Assembly (NCBI GenBank): GCA_964017185.1
Contig: OZ024878.1
Span: 18,293,851-18,357,850 of the forward strand
Origin: Rugalucina vietnamica
Taxonomy: Eukaryota > Mollusca > Bivalvia > Lucinida > Lucinidae
Reading direction: 5' to 3'
DNA: 64,000 bases
The translations under genes were made by a program, and so were the position numbers. Numbering within the stretch: position 1 is the stretch's first letter; every line of letters starts with the position of its first letter. The notes below the pieces were generated by a model. It was not told where the DNA came from, did not search any database, and was given only the letters and a program-made list of their open reading frames with translations. Shown in pieces: positions 22,560 through 33,514 of the stretch.

Positions 22560-22650
22560 GCTTGGACAAACATTTCTACTGAAAATTTTCATTGTTTACA
22601 ACTTTAAAAATCTCTGTATATTGCATGGGCAAGTTTTCATAATGACATTT
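22560..22650. mobile_element. MITE-A copy 7, right end
   Basis: CTACTGAAAATTTTCATTG...AAATCTCTGTATATTGCATGG...AGTTTTCATAATG is the outer end of MITE-A, separated from its other half by the PLE. Confidence 0.65.
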
Positions 22651-22655
22651 GTTTG

Positions 22656-23040
22656 ATTTGATTCTAAATGTGCCTGTCAGCAGCTATGATACTTTGGGTC
22701 ATGACATTTCATTCATTTGATAGGACTTCAACCTTCACAAGTATAGTAAGATTTATAAAGGAACCAGTGATCGACGCAATTAAATTTAAAAACCCAACAT
22801 AGACACCAGGTACATGTATGAAAGAAAATACTGAAACATAACAAAACATCTTCCGGGAAAATACTCGAAGAGCAGAATGACTTGCTGTTTCCCAACAAGG
22901 TAGTCAACCGGCTAGAAAACCTACATGCATAAGGCTTATGAGTATATAAATGAATAACTAAACCACTTTTCCTGGGCAAGCTCAACCCTTCTACAAAATA
23001 TTTGGTATACACCTCTATAAATCGGGACATGGTCAAGGTA
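22656..23040. other. No gene recognised
   Basis: A 102-codon minus-strand frame covers 22728-23036. It has no recognisable domain, and parts of the DNA resemble neighbouring repeats (for example CACTTTTCCTGGGCAAGCTC). I do not call it a gene. Confidence 0.5.
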
Positions 23041-23357
23041 GATGGCCATGTAAAACTGGTTTAAGCCCGCCAATATTTTTATTACTTATCCTTCCAAGGC
23101 GATACTTCTGTTGTGGTTTTATGTTTTGGCGTTGAAAATCTGTACTGTTTGCACCATATGCATGTTTTCATATATTTTGTTAAGTTCGGGTAACTGAGTG
23201 GCCGCCTAATTGAAAATAGCTGCTCACTCGGCTTACGATATGTTCTATTAGAAAAAGTACCTGATTGCCGATTAATTGTTTTTCCACCTCGGGTTTTGGA
23301 GTGGGATTTTATTTCTGATTGCCCCATTTCCTGACCATTGCCTACTTTTATCTTTTC
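23041..23357 (+). mobile_element. PLE 3' UTR fragment (copy 8)
   Basis: It runs from GCCATGTAAAACTGGTTTAAG to the terminal CCTACTTTTATCTTTTC. UTR only, and more diverged than most copies. Confidence 0.8.
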
Positions 23358-23518
23358 TTACTATTTGGTGCATAACGTTTGTTTTTGAATCCGTAAATGA
23401 AAACAGGTGAGTTACCAATAAAGAAAACACAACAACTGGTTGGCAGAAACGAAAAATACGTGAAATATTCTAGCTTCCAACACAGAGTGAAAAAATTCTT
23501 GATTTAACTCATTCTTTT

Positions 23519-23612
23519 ATGGGACATAGGCAAACAGAATAGCCCCAGATGAGACGCCGCAGAACGCGGCGTCCCATCTGGGGCTATTCTGTTTGCTTAA
23601 AGGAATTTCATC
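23519..23612. mobile_element. Hairpin element C (copy 2, reverse)
   Basis: GCAAACAGAATAGCCCCAGAT at 23530 pairs with ATCTGGGGCTATTCTGTTTGC ending at 23596. The apex is GACGCCGCAGAACGCGGCGTC. The flanks GGGACATAG and TTAAAGGAATTTCAT are the reverse of those of copy 1 at 10.1 kb, showing that both are the same element in opposite orientation. Confidence 0.85.
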
Positions 23613-25274
23613 GCAAAATGAGATAAAAAAAATCTAAAAATAAAAGTGATAAGGATGGGAAAGTCCATTCGTCAAATATGGGTTTAGACATTGTTAGCTC
23701 ATGTGTTTTGAAACTCGGCTACGACAAATGCATCTGCGCATATGCGCGGATCCAGAGGGGGACCGGGGGTCCGGACCCCCCCTGGAATTTGAAACTTTTA
23801 CCTAAAAAAAGGTAATTTCGGGATTTGTTTGTAGCTAGGGCCCCAGCCATCAGAAAAATGGTGATAGGTGGTCGGAAAGTAGCACAAATTTCATTCATAC
23901 CCTCTTGTAGAGGAACCCACTGAAAGCTTGAAAACCAATGTTTGGTCAATTATAAGTCTTGCAAAAGTATTGAAATTATGGGATGTATAGTGCTACACAT
24001 GACATTCTATAATGTGATTCTCGAAAATGAGGGTGTACATACAAAAATGGTCATATCACTGCTGTTACTCAACCTACATCACTGAACCTGGTCTCATTTT
24101 AAAGCTTAGACATAGCCCTTTTATCCTATTTAAAGTAATGCAAGTCATCTAATTTGTATATTCGTGAATTCTAATGAAAACATTAACATGACAGAAAAAT
24201 CATTAAAAGTCAATAAATAAACTAATTGGTGACCCAAACTATCTATGTGACACTTTGTCTTTGAGCCAGTAATATCATATGACAAGTGAATTTATGTCAA
24301 TTGCCTAAATAAAAATTATTTCCTTTGGATATTCATGAATTTTAATGAAAACGTCAAAAATCGAGGAAAAGCAAGGGAAAAACTATAGCCATTGCAAGGT
24401 TTTGGATAGGTTATAAGATCTATCTTGCATCCCTGGGACCGTACTATAATTGGTCTAATAGTGATGCATGGACCAAGCGAGATTTAACCTTGATACCTAA
24501 TATTCAAATCATTGAATTTGCTTATTCATGAAAATTAAAAAAATATCCCATACGAAATCGGAGACAAATCAGGGATAATAGGGGGTGTATGTACAAAATA
24601 CCTTGTTCCAGAGCAGTTAATAAACCCAGGATACTAGAAAAGGTATCAAATAAAGGCTATGGCAATGTACTATGATCCTAACGTATGATATAGGAATAAT
24701 CTGATTTTCAATTTCATGACTTTTAATAAAAACTTTAAAAATTGGAGAGAAAATGCGAAAAGATTAAACTGGTAAACCTACAAATTGACTTGTATTTCGG
24801 CAATCAAAAGCCCTAAAGTGCTGAAAATGACATAAAATTGTTGCTAGAGCAATATTATACCATCGTGTACTACAATATATAAGTCATTTGATTTTTAGTT
24901 TGAAGAGCATTAGCAAAACCTTCAGAATTTAGATAAATATATACGGAATTAAATAAGGAGGTAAACATCGAAAGACGCATATATCTTGGCTACTGATAGA
25001 CTTAGGGGGCTATAATTGGTATCAAATGATTGCTACGCCTATGTTATATAACCATGTAATCTCATATATAAACTAGAAGTGCGTGTTTGTATAACACTAT
25101 GCCCCCAGCTGTATGCTTGTCCCTAAACTGGCAGCTTGTATGATTCATTTATTTCATTTGAATGAAGTGAAATTTAATTTCCTAAAGAAGCTGTTCGGTT
25201 GCCTCTGTTTTTGACATCGATCCAGAAACAGAATGTAAGCTTTTTGCATACAAGTTAGAAATGGAGTAAAAATT

Positions 25275-26180
25275 TCAAAATGGAGTTATTTTGTGAAAAT
25301 TTGACGGAAAGTCCTCAAAAGTTAATCAGGTGATCTTCTTCTCAGCCCCAACCAGTATACCAAATATGAAGGCTCAAGCTTAAATACTTTTTCAGATATC
25401 TTGCACACAAGATTTAAAAATTTTGTTTTAAAAGGGGGCATAACTCCAAAAAGGCGCATAACTTGAGCATGAAAAAAAAATATGGGTCAACTATTTTTTC
25501 ATGAAGAATTTGTATATGAAATTTCAAAACCCTAACATTCATGGTTCAAAAGTTTCAAATTTCACCGAAAAGTGGAAAAATTAATCAAAATTTCAAAATT
25601 CCGTATTTTTGTCAAAATTTGAGAGAAAGTTCTCAAAAGTTAATCAGGTCATCTACTCATCAGCCCCAACCAGTATACCAAATATGAAGGCTCTAGCTCA
25701 AATACTTTTTGAGATATCTTGCACACAATATTTTCAAATTTTGTCTTCAAAGGGACATAACTCAGAAAAGGGACATAACTTGGACATGAAAAAAAATATG
25801 GGTCAACTATTTTTTCATGAGGAATCTGTATATGAAATTTCAAAACCCTAGCATTCACCGTTCAAAAGTTTCAAATTTCACCGAAAAGTGGAAAAATCAA
25901 TCAAAATTTCAAAATTCCGTAGTTTTGTCAAAATTTGATGGAAAGTTCTCAAAAGTTGATCAGGTCATCTACTGATCAGCCCCAACCAGTATACCAAATA
26001 TGAAGGCTCTAGCTTAAATACTTTCCGAGATATCTTGCACACAAGATTTTCAAATTTTGTTTTCAAAGGGAAATAACTCAGAAAAGGGGCATAACTCGGA
26101 CAAGAAAATAAATATGGGTCAACTATTTTTTCATGAGGAATACACACATGAAATTTCAAATCCCTAACATTCACCATTCA
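25275..26180 (+). repeat. Three tandem units of about 317 bp
   Basis: Each unit has AAAATTTGAxxGAAAGTyCTC, CAGCCCCAACCAGTATACC, GATATCTTGCACACAA, CATGAAAAAAAATATGGG-like blocks and TTTCACCGAAAAGTGG. Spacing between marks is 318 and 316 bases. The repeated frames on both strands are a by-product of the repetition. Confidence 0.85.
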
Positions 26181-26195
26181 AAAGTTAACAGGCGT

Positions 26196-26213
26196 ACACA
26201 CGCACACACACAC

Positions 26214-26243
<30 letters not shown>
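26196..26243 (+). repeat. (CA)n/(CAGA)n microsatellite
   Basis: CACACACGCACACACACACA followed by CAGA repeats at the end of element D; the counterpart of the (GT)n tract in copy 1. Confidence 0.9.
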
Positions 26244-26246
<3 letters not shown>

Positions 26247-26589
26247 CCGAAAGCAATATGCCCTTCCAACTTTTTCAAAGTTGGGGGCATAATAATAAGC
26301 TATTTTTGCTGAATGGATGTTAATGAGATCTTTATAAACAAGACAAAAAAGCAACGAAAAATGAAAGGGTACACAAACAAAATGGCGTATATCTTGACTG
26401 CCAAGAGTGTAGAGAACTTAAAATGACATCAATTTATTGGCAGGACACTGTTTTATTGCCAAGAGTTTAGATATATAAAGCATGCTTGCTGGCAATTAAG
26501 ATTTAATAAATTTTGTTAGAGCACAATCTTCAATTTTCTGTCATTACCACAATTTTTCAAAATTTTGTGTAACATTTAAAAATGCAATA

Positions 26590-28960
26590 ACATAATGCTT
26601 AAGCTTATTTCAAACTTTCAGCTAACATGCCTGTCAATAGTAAATGGAATTTATTCAAAACAGCTCTTAGTAACCTATCAGATAAATTCATACCTACCAA
26701 ACTATGTAGACCAAAAGACGGCCATCCATGGGTCAATAACCATATCAAACGCCTTATGCGTAAACGTGACAAGCTTTATATAAAACTCAAATCAAACAGA
26801 ACTATTAACATCATCAAAAATAAATTTACAATCCATAAACATAAAATTCAAAAAGAAATACGTACAGCATACAACGATTACCTGCAGTCAATCATAACAG
26901 ACCAATCCCCAAATTCCGAAGAACCAGGTAGACCTAATAAACGTTTTTGGACCCTCATCAAACAGCAGAAAAGTGACAGTAAAGAGATAACCTCCCTGAA
27001 ATCTAATGGAATTACATATACTAAAGCATCTGAAAAAGCCAACATCCTAAATGCACAATTTCAGTCTGCATTTACAAAACTGGTTCCACTCAAGTTAAAA
27101 CATTTAATTGAATTGATTCTTCCCCGCAGTAGTACATTACCAAAAATGCCTGAAATCCACATCTCTATAAACGGTGTCTCAAAATAACTCTCAAAATTAA
27201 ATCCCGGCAAGGCTGCAGGTCCAGACAACCTCACTTCACGAATTCTAAAAGAAATCCATAACGAAATAGCCCCCATTCTCACTGACATTTACAACAGCTC
27301 ACTACATGAGGGTAGAGTACCTGATGACTGGCGGAACGCCATTGTCACCCCAGTCTACAAAAAAGGTCCCAAAGTTAAGGCTGAAAATTATCGCCCCATC
27401 TCTCTCACGTGTATCTGTTGTAAAGTCATGGAGCATGTTATAACATCTAATATCATGGCTTACCTAGACAAACACAATTTACTCCATCCTAGCCAACATG
27501 GCTTTCGGAAAAAAAACTCAGTTGTGAAACCCAATTAATTCAGTTTATTCAAGATCTCTCGGACACTTTAAATGAAAAAGGTCAGACTGACATCATTGTA
27601 ATGGACTTCAGCAAGGCCTTTGATAAGGTAGACCATCAGAGGCTATTGCTGAAGCTCCACCGCCTCGGCATCAATAAAGACGTCATCACCTGGATTGGGT
27701 CCTTCCTCTCTGGTAGATCACAGCGAGTAGTCCTCGAAGGCGAAGAGTCTGAGTCATGTCCAGTTATGTCCGGTGTGCCACAGGGTTCCCTGCTAGGACC
27801 CTGTTTGTTCCTCTTATACATAAATGATATGCCGGACACAATACAGAGCAACATTAGACTCTTCGCTGACGATACTATCAATGTACCTGACTGTTTCAAA
27901 TCAAACCGACTGCCAAATTCTTCAGAAAGACCTCAATAAACTTGAAAACTGGGAAAGGGAGTGGTTGATGTCGTTTAACCCTGACAAATGCGAGGTTATT
28001 AGAGTAACAAATAAGAAAAAGCCTACCATATTCAAGTATATGCTCCATGGGGTAAGCTTGAAAGAAACAGACTCGGCTAAATATTTGGGGGTCAATATCT
28101 CTCGCGATTTGTCATGGGGGAAACACATCGACCAAATTACTACAAAAACAAACAACTCATTAAATTTCATCAAACGTAACATCCGAACCAACAATATTAA
28201 ATTAAAAGAATCAGCTTACAAAACCTATGTCCGCCCCTTAGTTGAATATGCGGCCTCTGTTTGGGACCCATGGCAGAAAAAAATATATAGATAAAATCGA
28301 AATGATTCAACACAGGGCCGTTCGTTACATATTCAATGACTTCAGTTATACCAGCAGCGTTACCAACATGCTATCTAAACTAAATCTTCCAACCCTCCAG
28401 AAACGTAGACAAATTTCAGCCTTGACTATGTTTTATAAAATCAAACATGAACTAGTCAATATCAAATTTCCCAATACTATCCAACCAGCCCTGAGAAACA
28501 GATACTCATTTCCAAGATCAAACATAAACACACACAGATATTCATTCTTTCCAAGGACTGCCAAAGTTTGGAACACGCTCTCACCTGACATCTGTAACAG
28601 CCCTGACCTCGGTTCATTCCGAGCAGGGCTCCTCAAAACACTGTAAACTCCATTAAACAAGTATCATTCATCACGCATCATCATTCATCTTATTTTCATG
28701 CATCAATCATTATCTTTTTCATCATTCATCAAACACAGCAAACAATTCTATCCTCTAAGAAAACCATATTAATTTAAAACATAACATTCAAATTCAAAAT
28801 TTCACATTTCCAAAAATTAAATACAATTTTTAGTTAAATGACATAAATTTTTGTTTTGGTGTTTTTGGTACCGCCATTTGCGCACGCACTCCATGTAATA
28901 CTCTTTTAGAGGTGTTTGGAGTACCTGGCAGATTCAGAGAGCTGTCAGACCTTACGGCAA
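26590..28960 (+). mobile_element. 5'-truncated CR1/Jockey-like LINE
   Basis: It retains ORF2 from a region just upstream of the reverse transcriptase to its end, plus a 3' UTR of about 300 bp (GGTACCGCCATTTGCGCACG...GAGGTGTTTGGAGTACCTGG). The endonuclease domain and ORF1 are absent. The reading frame is broken in several places (near 27186, 27525, 27890 and 28290), so it is dead. It lies between the two arms of fold-back family F. Clade placement between CR1 and Jockey is uncertain without a tree. Confidence 0.85.
26627..28646 (+). pseudogene. LINE reverse transcriptase (broken ORF2 part)
   Basis: In order: a connector (KWNLFKTALSNLSDKFIPTK, then PWVNNHIKRLMRKRDKLY), the RT fingers (LNPGKAAGPDNLTSRILKEI, VPDDWRNAIVTPVYKKG, ENYRPISLT), motif A (DFSKAFDKVDHQRLL), motif B (SGVPQGSLLGPCLFLLYIND), motif C with FADD, then a thumb (NPDKCEVIRVT, KYLGVNISRDLSWGKH) and the C-terminal part (IQHRAVRYIFNDF...SSVTNMLSKLNLPTLQKRRQ...). 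The catalytic aspartates of motifs A and C are kept. It spans at least four frame segments with in-frame stops between them, and has no start of its own. Confidence 0.9.
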
Positions 28961-30904
28961 TAGTGCATTTTCCCAGCAATCGATTGATACCATTTTCAAT
29001 TCTCTAAGGATATTGGCAGCTGAGATACAAGCGGTTTTGTTGATGTACCCCTTCGATTTTCATTGATTTTTCTGTTATTCATAAAGAACCTATTAATATC
29101 CATACAACAACAATAGCTGATTATTTATTTTTCAGATTATAGAACATTGTCATAGCAATCATTTGATACCAATTATAGCTCTCTAGGTCTATCAGTAGCC
29201 AAGATACATCATGTGATTTTCTATGTATACCGCTCTAACTTTTCCGTGATTTTCCTTTAAATTCGAAAGGTTTTGTTAATATTCATAAAGCAAAAAATCA
29301 AATGACTCGTATATTGTAGTACAGGACGGCATAGTTTTGCCCTAACAACCATTTGATGCCATTTTCAGCATGTTAGGGATTTTGGTTTCCGATAGACAAG
29401 TCATTTTGTACGTTTACTAGTTTCATGTTTCCTTTTTTTAATTCCTGTTTCTAGAGTTTTCATTATAATTCATGAAACTGAAAATCAGATCATTATTACA
29501 TTGTATATCACAATTAAGGGACATAGTACATTGACATAGCATTCGTTTGATACTTTTTTCAGCATCCTGAGTTTGTTACCAGCTCTGCTGCAAGTGATTT
29601 TGTATGTCTACCAATATTTTTCCAAGCTTTTTTTCAGACTTCGTATGTATTTTATTAATTTTCATGAATAAGCAAACACAACCATTTGAATCATAGATAT
29701 TAAGGTTAAATTGCTTGGTCCATGCATCACTATCAGACCAATTATTGTATTCTAGAGCATGCTATTGGTGGTATGTGTATTTTTGAATACCCTTTTCATT
29801 AGAATCACACTAGGAGTATGAGTGGAAACTAAGTAATTTTACATCATGTAAATGCGTTCATTGTTGAGGACAATATTTTATGGCATTTAGGTGATGCCTC
29901 TGACTATACTGGTAGCCATGAGAATTGGTCCCAGGGATGCAAGATAGATCTTATAACCCATCCAAAACCTTGCAATGGCTACAGTTTTTTCCCTTGTTTT
30001 CCCTTGATTTTTTACTTTTTCATTAATATTCATGAATATGCAAATGAGATAATTTTTATTTAGGCTCATGACATCAATACAAATGTCATATGATCATACT
30101 GGCTCAATAACAAAGTGTCACATTGATAGTTTGGTCCTGAAATTAGTTTATTAATGATTTCAGAACCAGTTCTTCTTTCATTTTAATGTTTTCATTGAAA
30201 TTCATGAATATGCAAATTAGATAACTTGCATTGCTTACCATAGGTTGAAAGCGCTATGTCTTAAGCTTTAAAATGAGTCCAGGTTCAGTGGTCTAGGATA
30301 AGTAACAGCAGGAATATGACCAATCTTGTATGTACACCTCCATGTTCGAGAATCATGTTAATGGTTGCCATGGAAACCATGCATTTTTTCATAGAACAAA
30401 AGAGTTTATCTTTGACAACAAAAATGATTTTCATTTCTTGGGTCCCAATGAATGATTTGGCACCCTTGAAAGATTCTCCTGGGAGGGGATGTGCAAGGTA
30501 GACCAAATTAGCCCCTGGGGTACCCAGAAATAAATGTCCTTATTGTAGCGGATCAAACAAGCTAGGGTACTTCATTTTGACCCGGAATAAAAGCACTTTT
30601 GCAAGACCGAAAAAAATTAAAACATTGGTTTTCATACTTCCTAAAGACAGTACTAAACAATCATACCAAAGAAATTTGTGCTAAACAGGTGGCCACCAAG
30701 AGTGATTTTTTGAAGGCTTTTCTCACTCTGGGGCTTTAGCTATTGGGGTTGGACCCCCCTCGTCTGTGACCAAAAATTACCATTTTCGTTGGACCCCCTC
30801 TCATGAAAATTTCTGGATCCGCGCATGGCGCACATGAATAAATTGTAGATAAACTTCTGTGAAAACTTTGACATTGTTTGGTATTTTAGGATATAATAAA
30901 AAAG

Positions 30905-31178
30905 GTACAAGTAGGCAAAGATCAGGAAAAGGCACAATCAGAAAAAGATTCCCACACAAAACACATTAACAATCAGGTACTTATACCATGAAAACATATC
31001 GTAAGCCGAATGAGCTGCTATTTTCCCAATAGGTGGCCACTCAGTTACCTAAACTTAACAAAAATATGAAAACATAATACATAAGGCGCAAACAGCACAA
31101 ACTTTTTAAACACCAAGACACACAAAAAGAACCGACACAGAAGTATCGCCTTGGAACGATCAGTAACAGAGAATTACT
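30905..31178 (-). mobile_element. PLE 3' UTR fragment (copy 9)
   Basis: The reverse terminus GGTACAAGTAGGCAAAGATC continues through the UTR to GGAACGATCAGTAACAGAG. Some internal blocks (the CCGAGGTGGGAAAAAACC region) are shortened. UTR only. Confidence 0.85.
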
Positions 31179-31227
31179 GGCAAATCGATGATACGGTTTG
31201 TGATTTATAAGTAGTAATGGATTGCAC

Positions 31228-31345
31228 TATAGCGTCATTTTCTGAAAACTTATAGCGTCATTTTATGGCGTCATTTCGAATAAGCGTAGCGCTAGAAATG
31301 ACGCCATAAAATTGACGCTATAAGTTTTCAGAAAATGACGCTATA
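31228..31345. mobile_element. Palindromic element H, 50 bp arms
   Basis: 31228-31277 (TATAGCGTCATTTTCTGAAA...GGCGTCATTTC) is almost exactly complementary to 31295-31345 (GAAATGACGCC...TTTTCAGAAAATGACGCTATA), with a 17-base loop GAATAAGCGTAGCGCTA. Within each arm AGCGTCATTTT is itself repeated. The near-perfect arms suggest youth. Confidence 0.85.
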
Positions 31346-31430
31346 TGTGCCCACCCTGGGTCTCAGTTTAAAAATGAACTAGCTAAGCTGCATGTGTAGG
31401 TAAGTATCCTTGAGTTAAGACAGGTCTGCA

Positions 31431-31526
31431 CATTTGCACATCTGCACATCTGCACATCTGCACATTTGCACATCTGCACATCTGCACTTCTGCACATTTG
31501 CACATCTGCACATCTGCACATTTTTA
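31431..31526 (+). repeat. 8 bp tandem repeat (CACATCTG)n
   Basis: About 12 units of CACATCTG with CACATTTG and CACTTCTG variants. It abuts the end of a MITE-A. The His-Leu-Cys-Thr-rich frames across it are chance. Confidence 0.9.
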
Positions 31527-31582
31527 CAACTTTCAAAATCTCTGTATATTGCATGGGCTTGTTTTCGTATTGAAACATTCGT
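31527..31582. mobile_element. MITE-A right-end fragment
   Basis: ACAACTTTCAAAATCTCTG followed by TATTGCATGGGCTTGTTTTCG is the outer end of MITE-A only. Confidence 0.65.
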
Positions 31583-31993
31583 AATGATTAGATTGAGAGA
31601 ATCACCCTCTGGCCACCACCCCCTCTTCATCATTAAGCTGACTAACGATGATAAGCAAACAAAATAGCTTACAAAACACAAATTAAAGCTTTTATGTGTA
31701 TATTTTATTTTTTATTTTATTTATTTATTTTATTTATTTTTTTTATGGAATTTCAAATAGTTTTCAGTAAAACAAAAGGCAAAACATCATCATTCTAGCC
31801 TTAGGCTCACTAAGTGACCTAGGATAGTTACTCATAATCTAGTGTGTATCCACCCTATGGGTGGTTGGTCTTTATTACGTCAGGATGAATAATTGTCACC
31901 ATGACAGGCATGTTCCAGCTGAGTATCGCACTCACCACCCACCCCCTCTGAATGCAAAGAGAATATGCGTTCGATTACATTACTGCGGCCGGT
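31583..31993. other. No gene; (TTTA)-rich tract
   Basis: It contains a TTTTATTTTTTATTTTATTT-like tract at about 31702-31745 and otherwise nothing recognisable. Confidence 0.5.
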
Positions 31994-32132
31994 ACCAATT
32001 GACTGTATATCAAATACTACTCTTGCACATATTCGGGTTAAGTTCGTTTTGCGCTTCTTATTCTTACATCAACGCAAAACGAACTTAACCCGAATATGTG
32101 CAAGAGTAGTATTTGATATACAGTCAATTGGT
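31994..32132. mobile_element. Perfect 60 bp palindrome (element I)
   Basis: 31994-32053 (ACCAATTGACTGTATATCAA...GTTCGTTTTGCG) is the exact reverse complement of 32073-32132, with a 19-base spacer CTTCTTATTCTTACATCAA. No mismatch was seen by eye over 60 bases. It is AT-balanced and non-coding. A PLE end begins a few bases to the right. It could be a hairpin MITE or a recent fold-back duplication. Confidence 0.9.
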
Positions 32133-32138
32133 GACAAT

Positions 32139-32573
32139 TGTTCCTGATGATTCATTGACTAGTTAAAGATTTACCACGAGGACCGAAGAACTAACTAAAT
32201 GTTATAGTGAACCACTGCAGAAGCTAAGGGTGAGGTTATGGCCATGTAAAACCGGTTTAAGCCCGCCAGTAACTTTGTGTTACTGATCGTTCCAAGGCGA
32301 TACTTCTGTGGAGGTTCTTTTGGTTTTATGTCTTGGTGTTAAAAATTTTTTGTGCTGTTGGCTCCTTATGTATGTTTTCATATTTTTAGTTAAGTTTAGG
32401 TAACTGAGTGGCCACCTATTGGGAAAACAGCTGCTCATTCGTCTTACGATATGTTTTCATGGTACATGTATAAGTACCTGATTGTTAATTTAGTTTTTTC
32501 CCATCTCGGTTTTTGGAGTGGGAATCTTTTTCTGATTGCGCCTTTTCCTGATCTTTGCCTACTTGTACTTTTC
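32139..32573 (+). mobile_element. PLE 3' UTR fragment (copy 10)
   Basis: It starts at TTCCTGATGATTCATTGAC, passes through the UTR blocks, and reaches the proper terminus TTTGCCTACTTGTACTTTTC. UTR only. Its left edge is almost in contact with palindrome I. Confidence 0.85.
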
Positions 32574-32618
32574 TAAGAGCAGTGAACTTGTTAATGAGAA
32601 CGTTGGTTAATAGCCCTT

Positions 32619-32853
32619 GAGCCGCGACGTGAGAAAACCGGTCTTCGGGGTTTCCGACCAGGTCCGACACAAACCGACCTGTACAGACACAGAAGCGGGC
32701 TAGAAGCTTGAAATTTCGGATTTAAGTAGAAGAGGAATTGTACTATCCGAGTAGCGAAAACAAAGGCGATGATCAGCTTCGCGGTTACTGCGAAGCTGAT
32801 CTGCGCCTTTGTTTTCGCCTATGCAAAAATCCGGTTTTCTCACGATGCGGCTC
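32619..32853. mobile_element. MITE-B copy 4 (reverse)
   Basis: Ends are GAGCCGCGACGTGAGAAAACC and GGTTTTCTCACGATGCGGCTC. The centre is GATCAGCTTCGCGGTTACTGC then GAAGCTGATCTGCGCC. It belongs to the same subfamily as copy 2. Just to its left is a short family E piece (CTAAGAGCAGTGAACTTG). Confidence 0.85.
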
Positions 32854-33234
32854 CCTTAATATTTTCACATAACAAAAGATTTGAGCAATATGTTACTTAC
32901 TTTACGCTGACATTTACCATATTTTGCTTCATTGCATCATGTTTCCGCGTGATGAAATTGTACCCATTCCACACTTAAAATCTTTCGAAAACAAAGGAAA
33001 CATAGTTTTAATTACTAATTTTCACTGACTATTGTGATAAAATCACTCAAATTGTTTGCTTTTATTTTAGATTTTAATCCGTAGAATGCTAATTTTTAAT
33101 TAATTTGCATCGATCAAAATTGATCTACTGTACGTAGCCATGTCATGCGAAAGCAAAGTAGAAGGTCATTTCTGTGTGTTTCTCGAATCTTTTTATCCAG
33201 TAACTTTTGAGGGCTTCTGTCCCGTACACCATTA
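32854..33234. other. No feature recognised
   Basis: AT-rich spacer between two MITE-B copies. Confidence 0.5.
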
Positions 33235-33470
33235 GAGCCGCATCGTGAGAAAACCGGATTTTTGCCTAGGCGAAAACAAAGGCGCAGATCAGTTTCGCGG
33301 TAACCGCGAAGCTGATCAGCACCTTTGTTTTCGCTACTCGGATAGTACAATTCTTCTTCTACTTAAATCCGAAATTTCAAGCTTCTAGCCCGCTTCTGTG
33401 ACTGTACAGGTCGGTTTGTGTCAGACCTTGTCGGAAACCCCAAAGACCGGTTTTCTCGCGTCGCGGCTCA
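33235..33470. mobile_element. MITE-B copy 5
   Basis: Ends are GAGCCGCATCGTGAGAAAACC and GGTTTTCTCGCGTCGCGGCTC. The hairpin is GATCAGTTTCGCGGTAACC then GCGAAGCTGATCAGC, with one C-to-T on the left arm giving a G:T pair. Confidence 0.85.
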
Positions 33471-33514
33471 ATTTACATCCATGACAGAGATGTGTTGTAT
33501 TACGTGGTCAAATA

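Larger units (their letters stand above)
25074..26296 (+). mobile_element. TIR element family D (copy 2), nested in fold-back arm
   Basis: It is bounded by TATGCCCCCAGCTGTATGC on the left and GTTGGGGGCATAATA on the right. Inside, a unit of about 317 bp occurs three times in tandem; CAGCCCCAACCAGTATACC marks each unit at 25343, 25661 and 25977. It ends with (CA)n and (CAGA)n at 26196-26243. No transposase frame is present. It interrupts the left arm of family F, whose sequence resumes at about 26297. Confidence 0.75.
23728..30838. mobile_element. Giant fold-back structure (family F) with nested insertions
   Basis: Two long arms in opposite orientation: about 23.73-26.55 kb and 28.96-30.84 kb. 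Arm ends share GCGCGGATCCAGA against TCTGGATCCGCGC. Inner matches include TTGCAAGGTTTTGGATAGG...CTTGCATCCCTGGG against its complement at 29.93 kb, and the sequence just inside element D (GGGTACACAAACAAAATGGC) against 29.03 kb. Each arm is a series of degenerate units of about 190 bp containing TATTCATGAATTTTAATGAAAAC-like words. The left arm holds TIR element D, and a LINE lies between the arms. No transposase was seen. Confidence 0.7.

Noticed and set aside
22728-23036. 102-codon minus-strand frame
   Set aside because: No domain, no start context, and it overlaps repeat-like DNA.
25275-26180. Three spaced repeats considered as a CRISPR-like array
   Set aside because: The units are about 317 bp, degenerate and inside a TIR element of an animal genome.
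23728-30838. A hAT-type 8 bp target duplication around the fold-back element
   Set aside because: The bases outside the GGATCC ends do not match well enough to claim one.
31431-31526. Short repeats considered as a CRISPR or a coding repeat
   Set aside because: The unit is 8 bp with no spacers, so it is a simple microsatellite.
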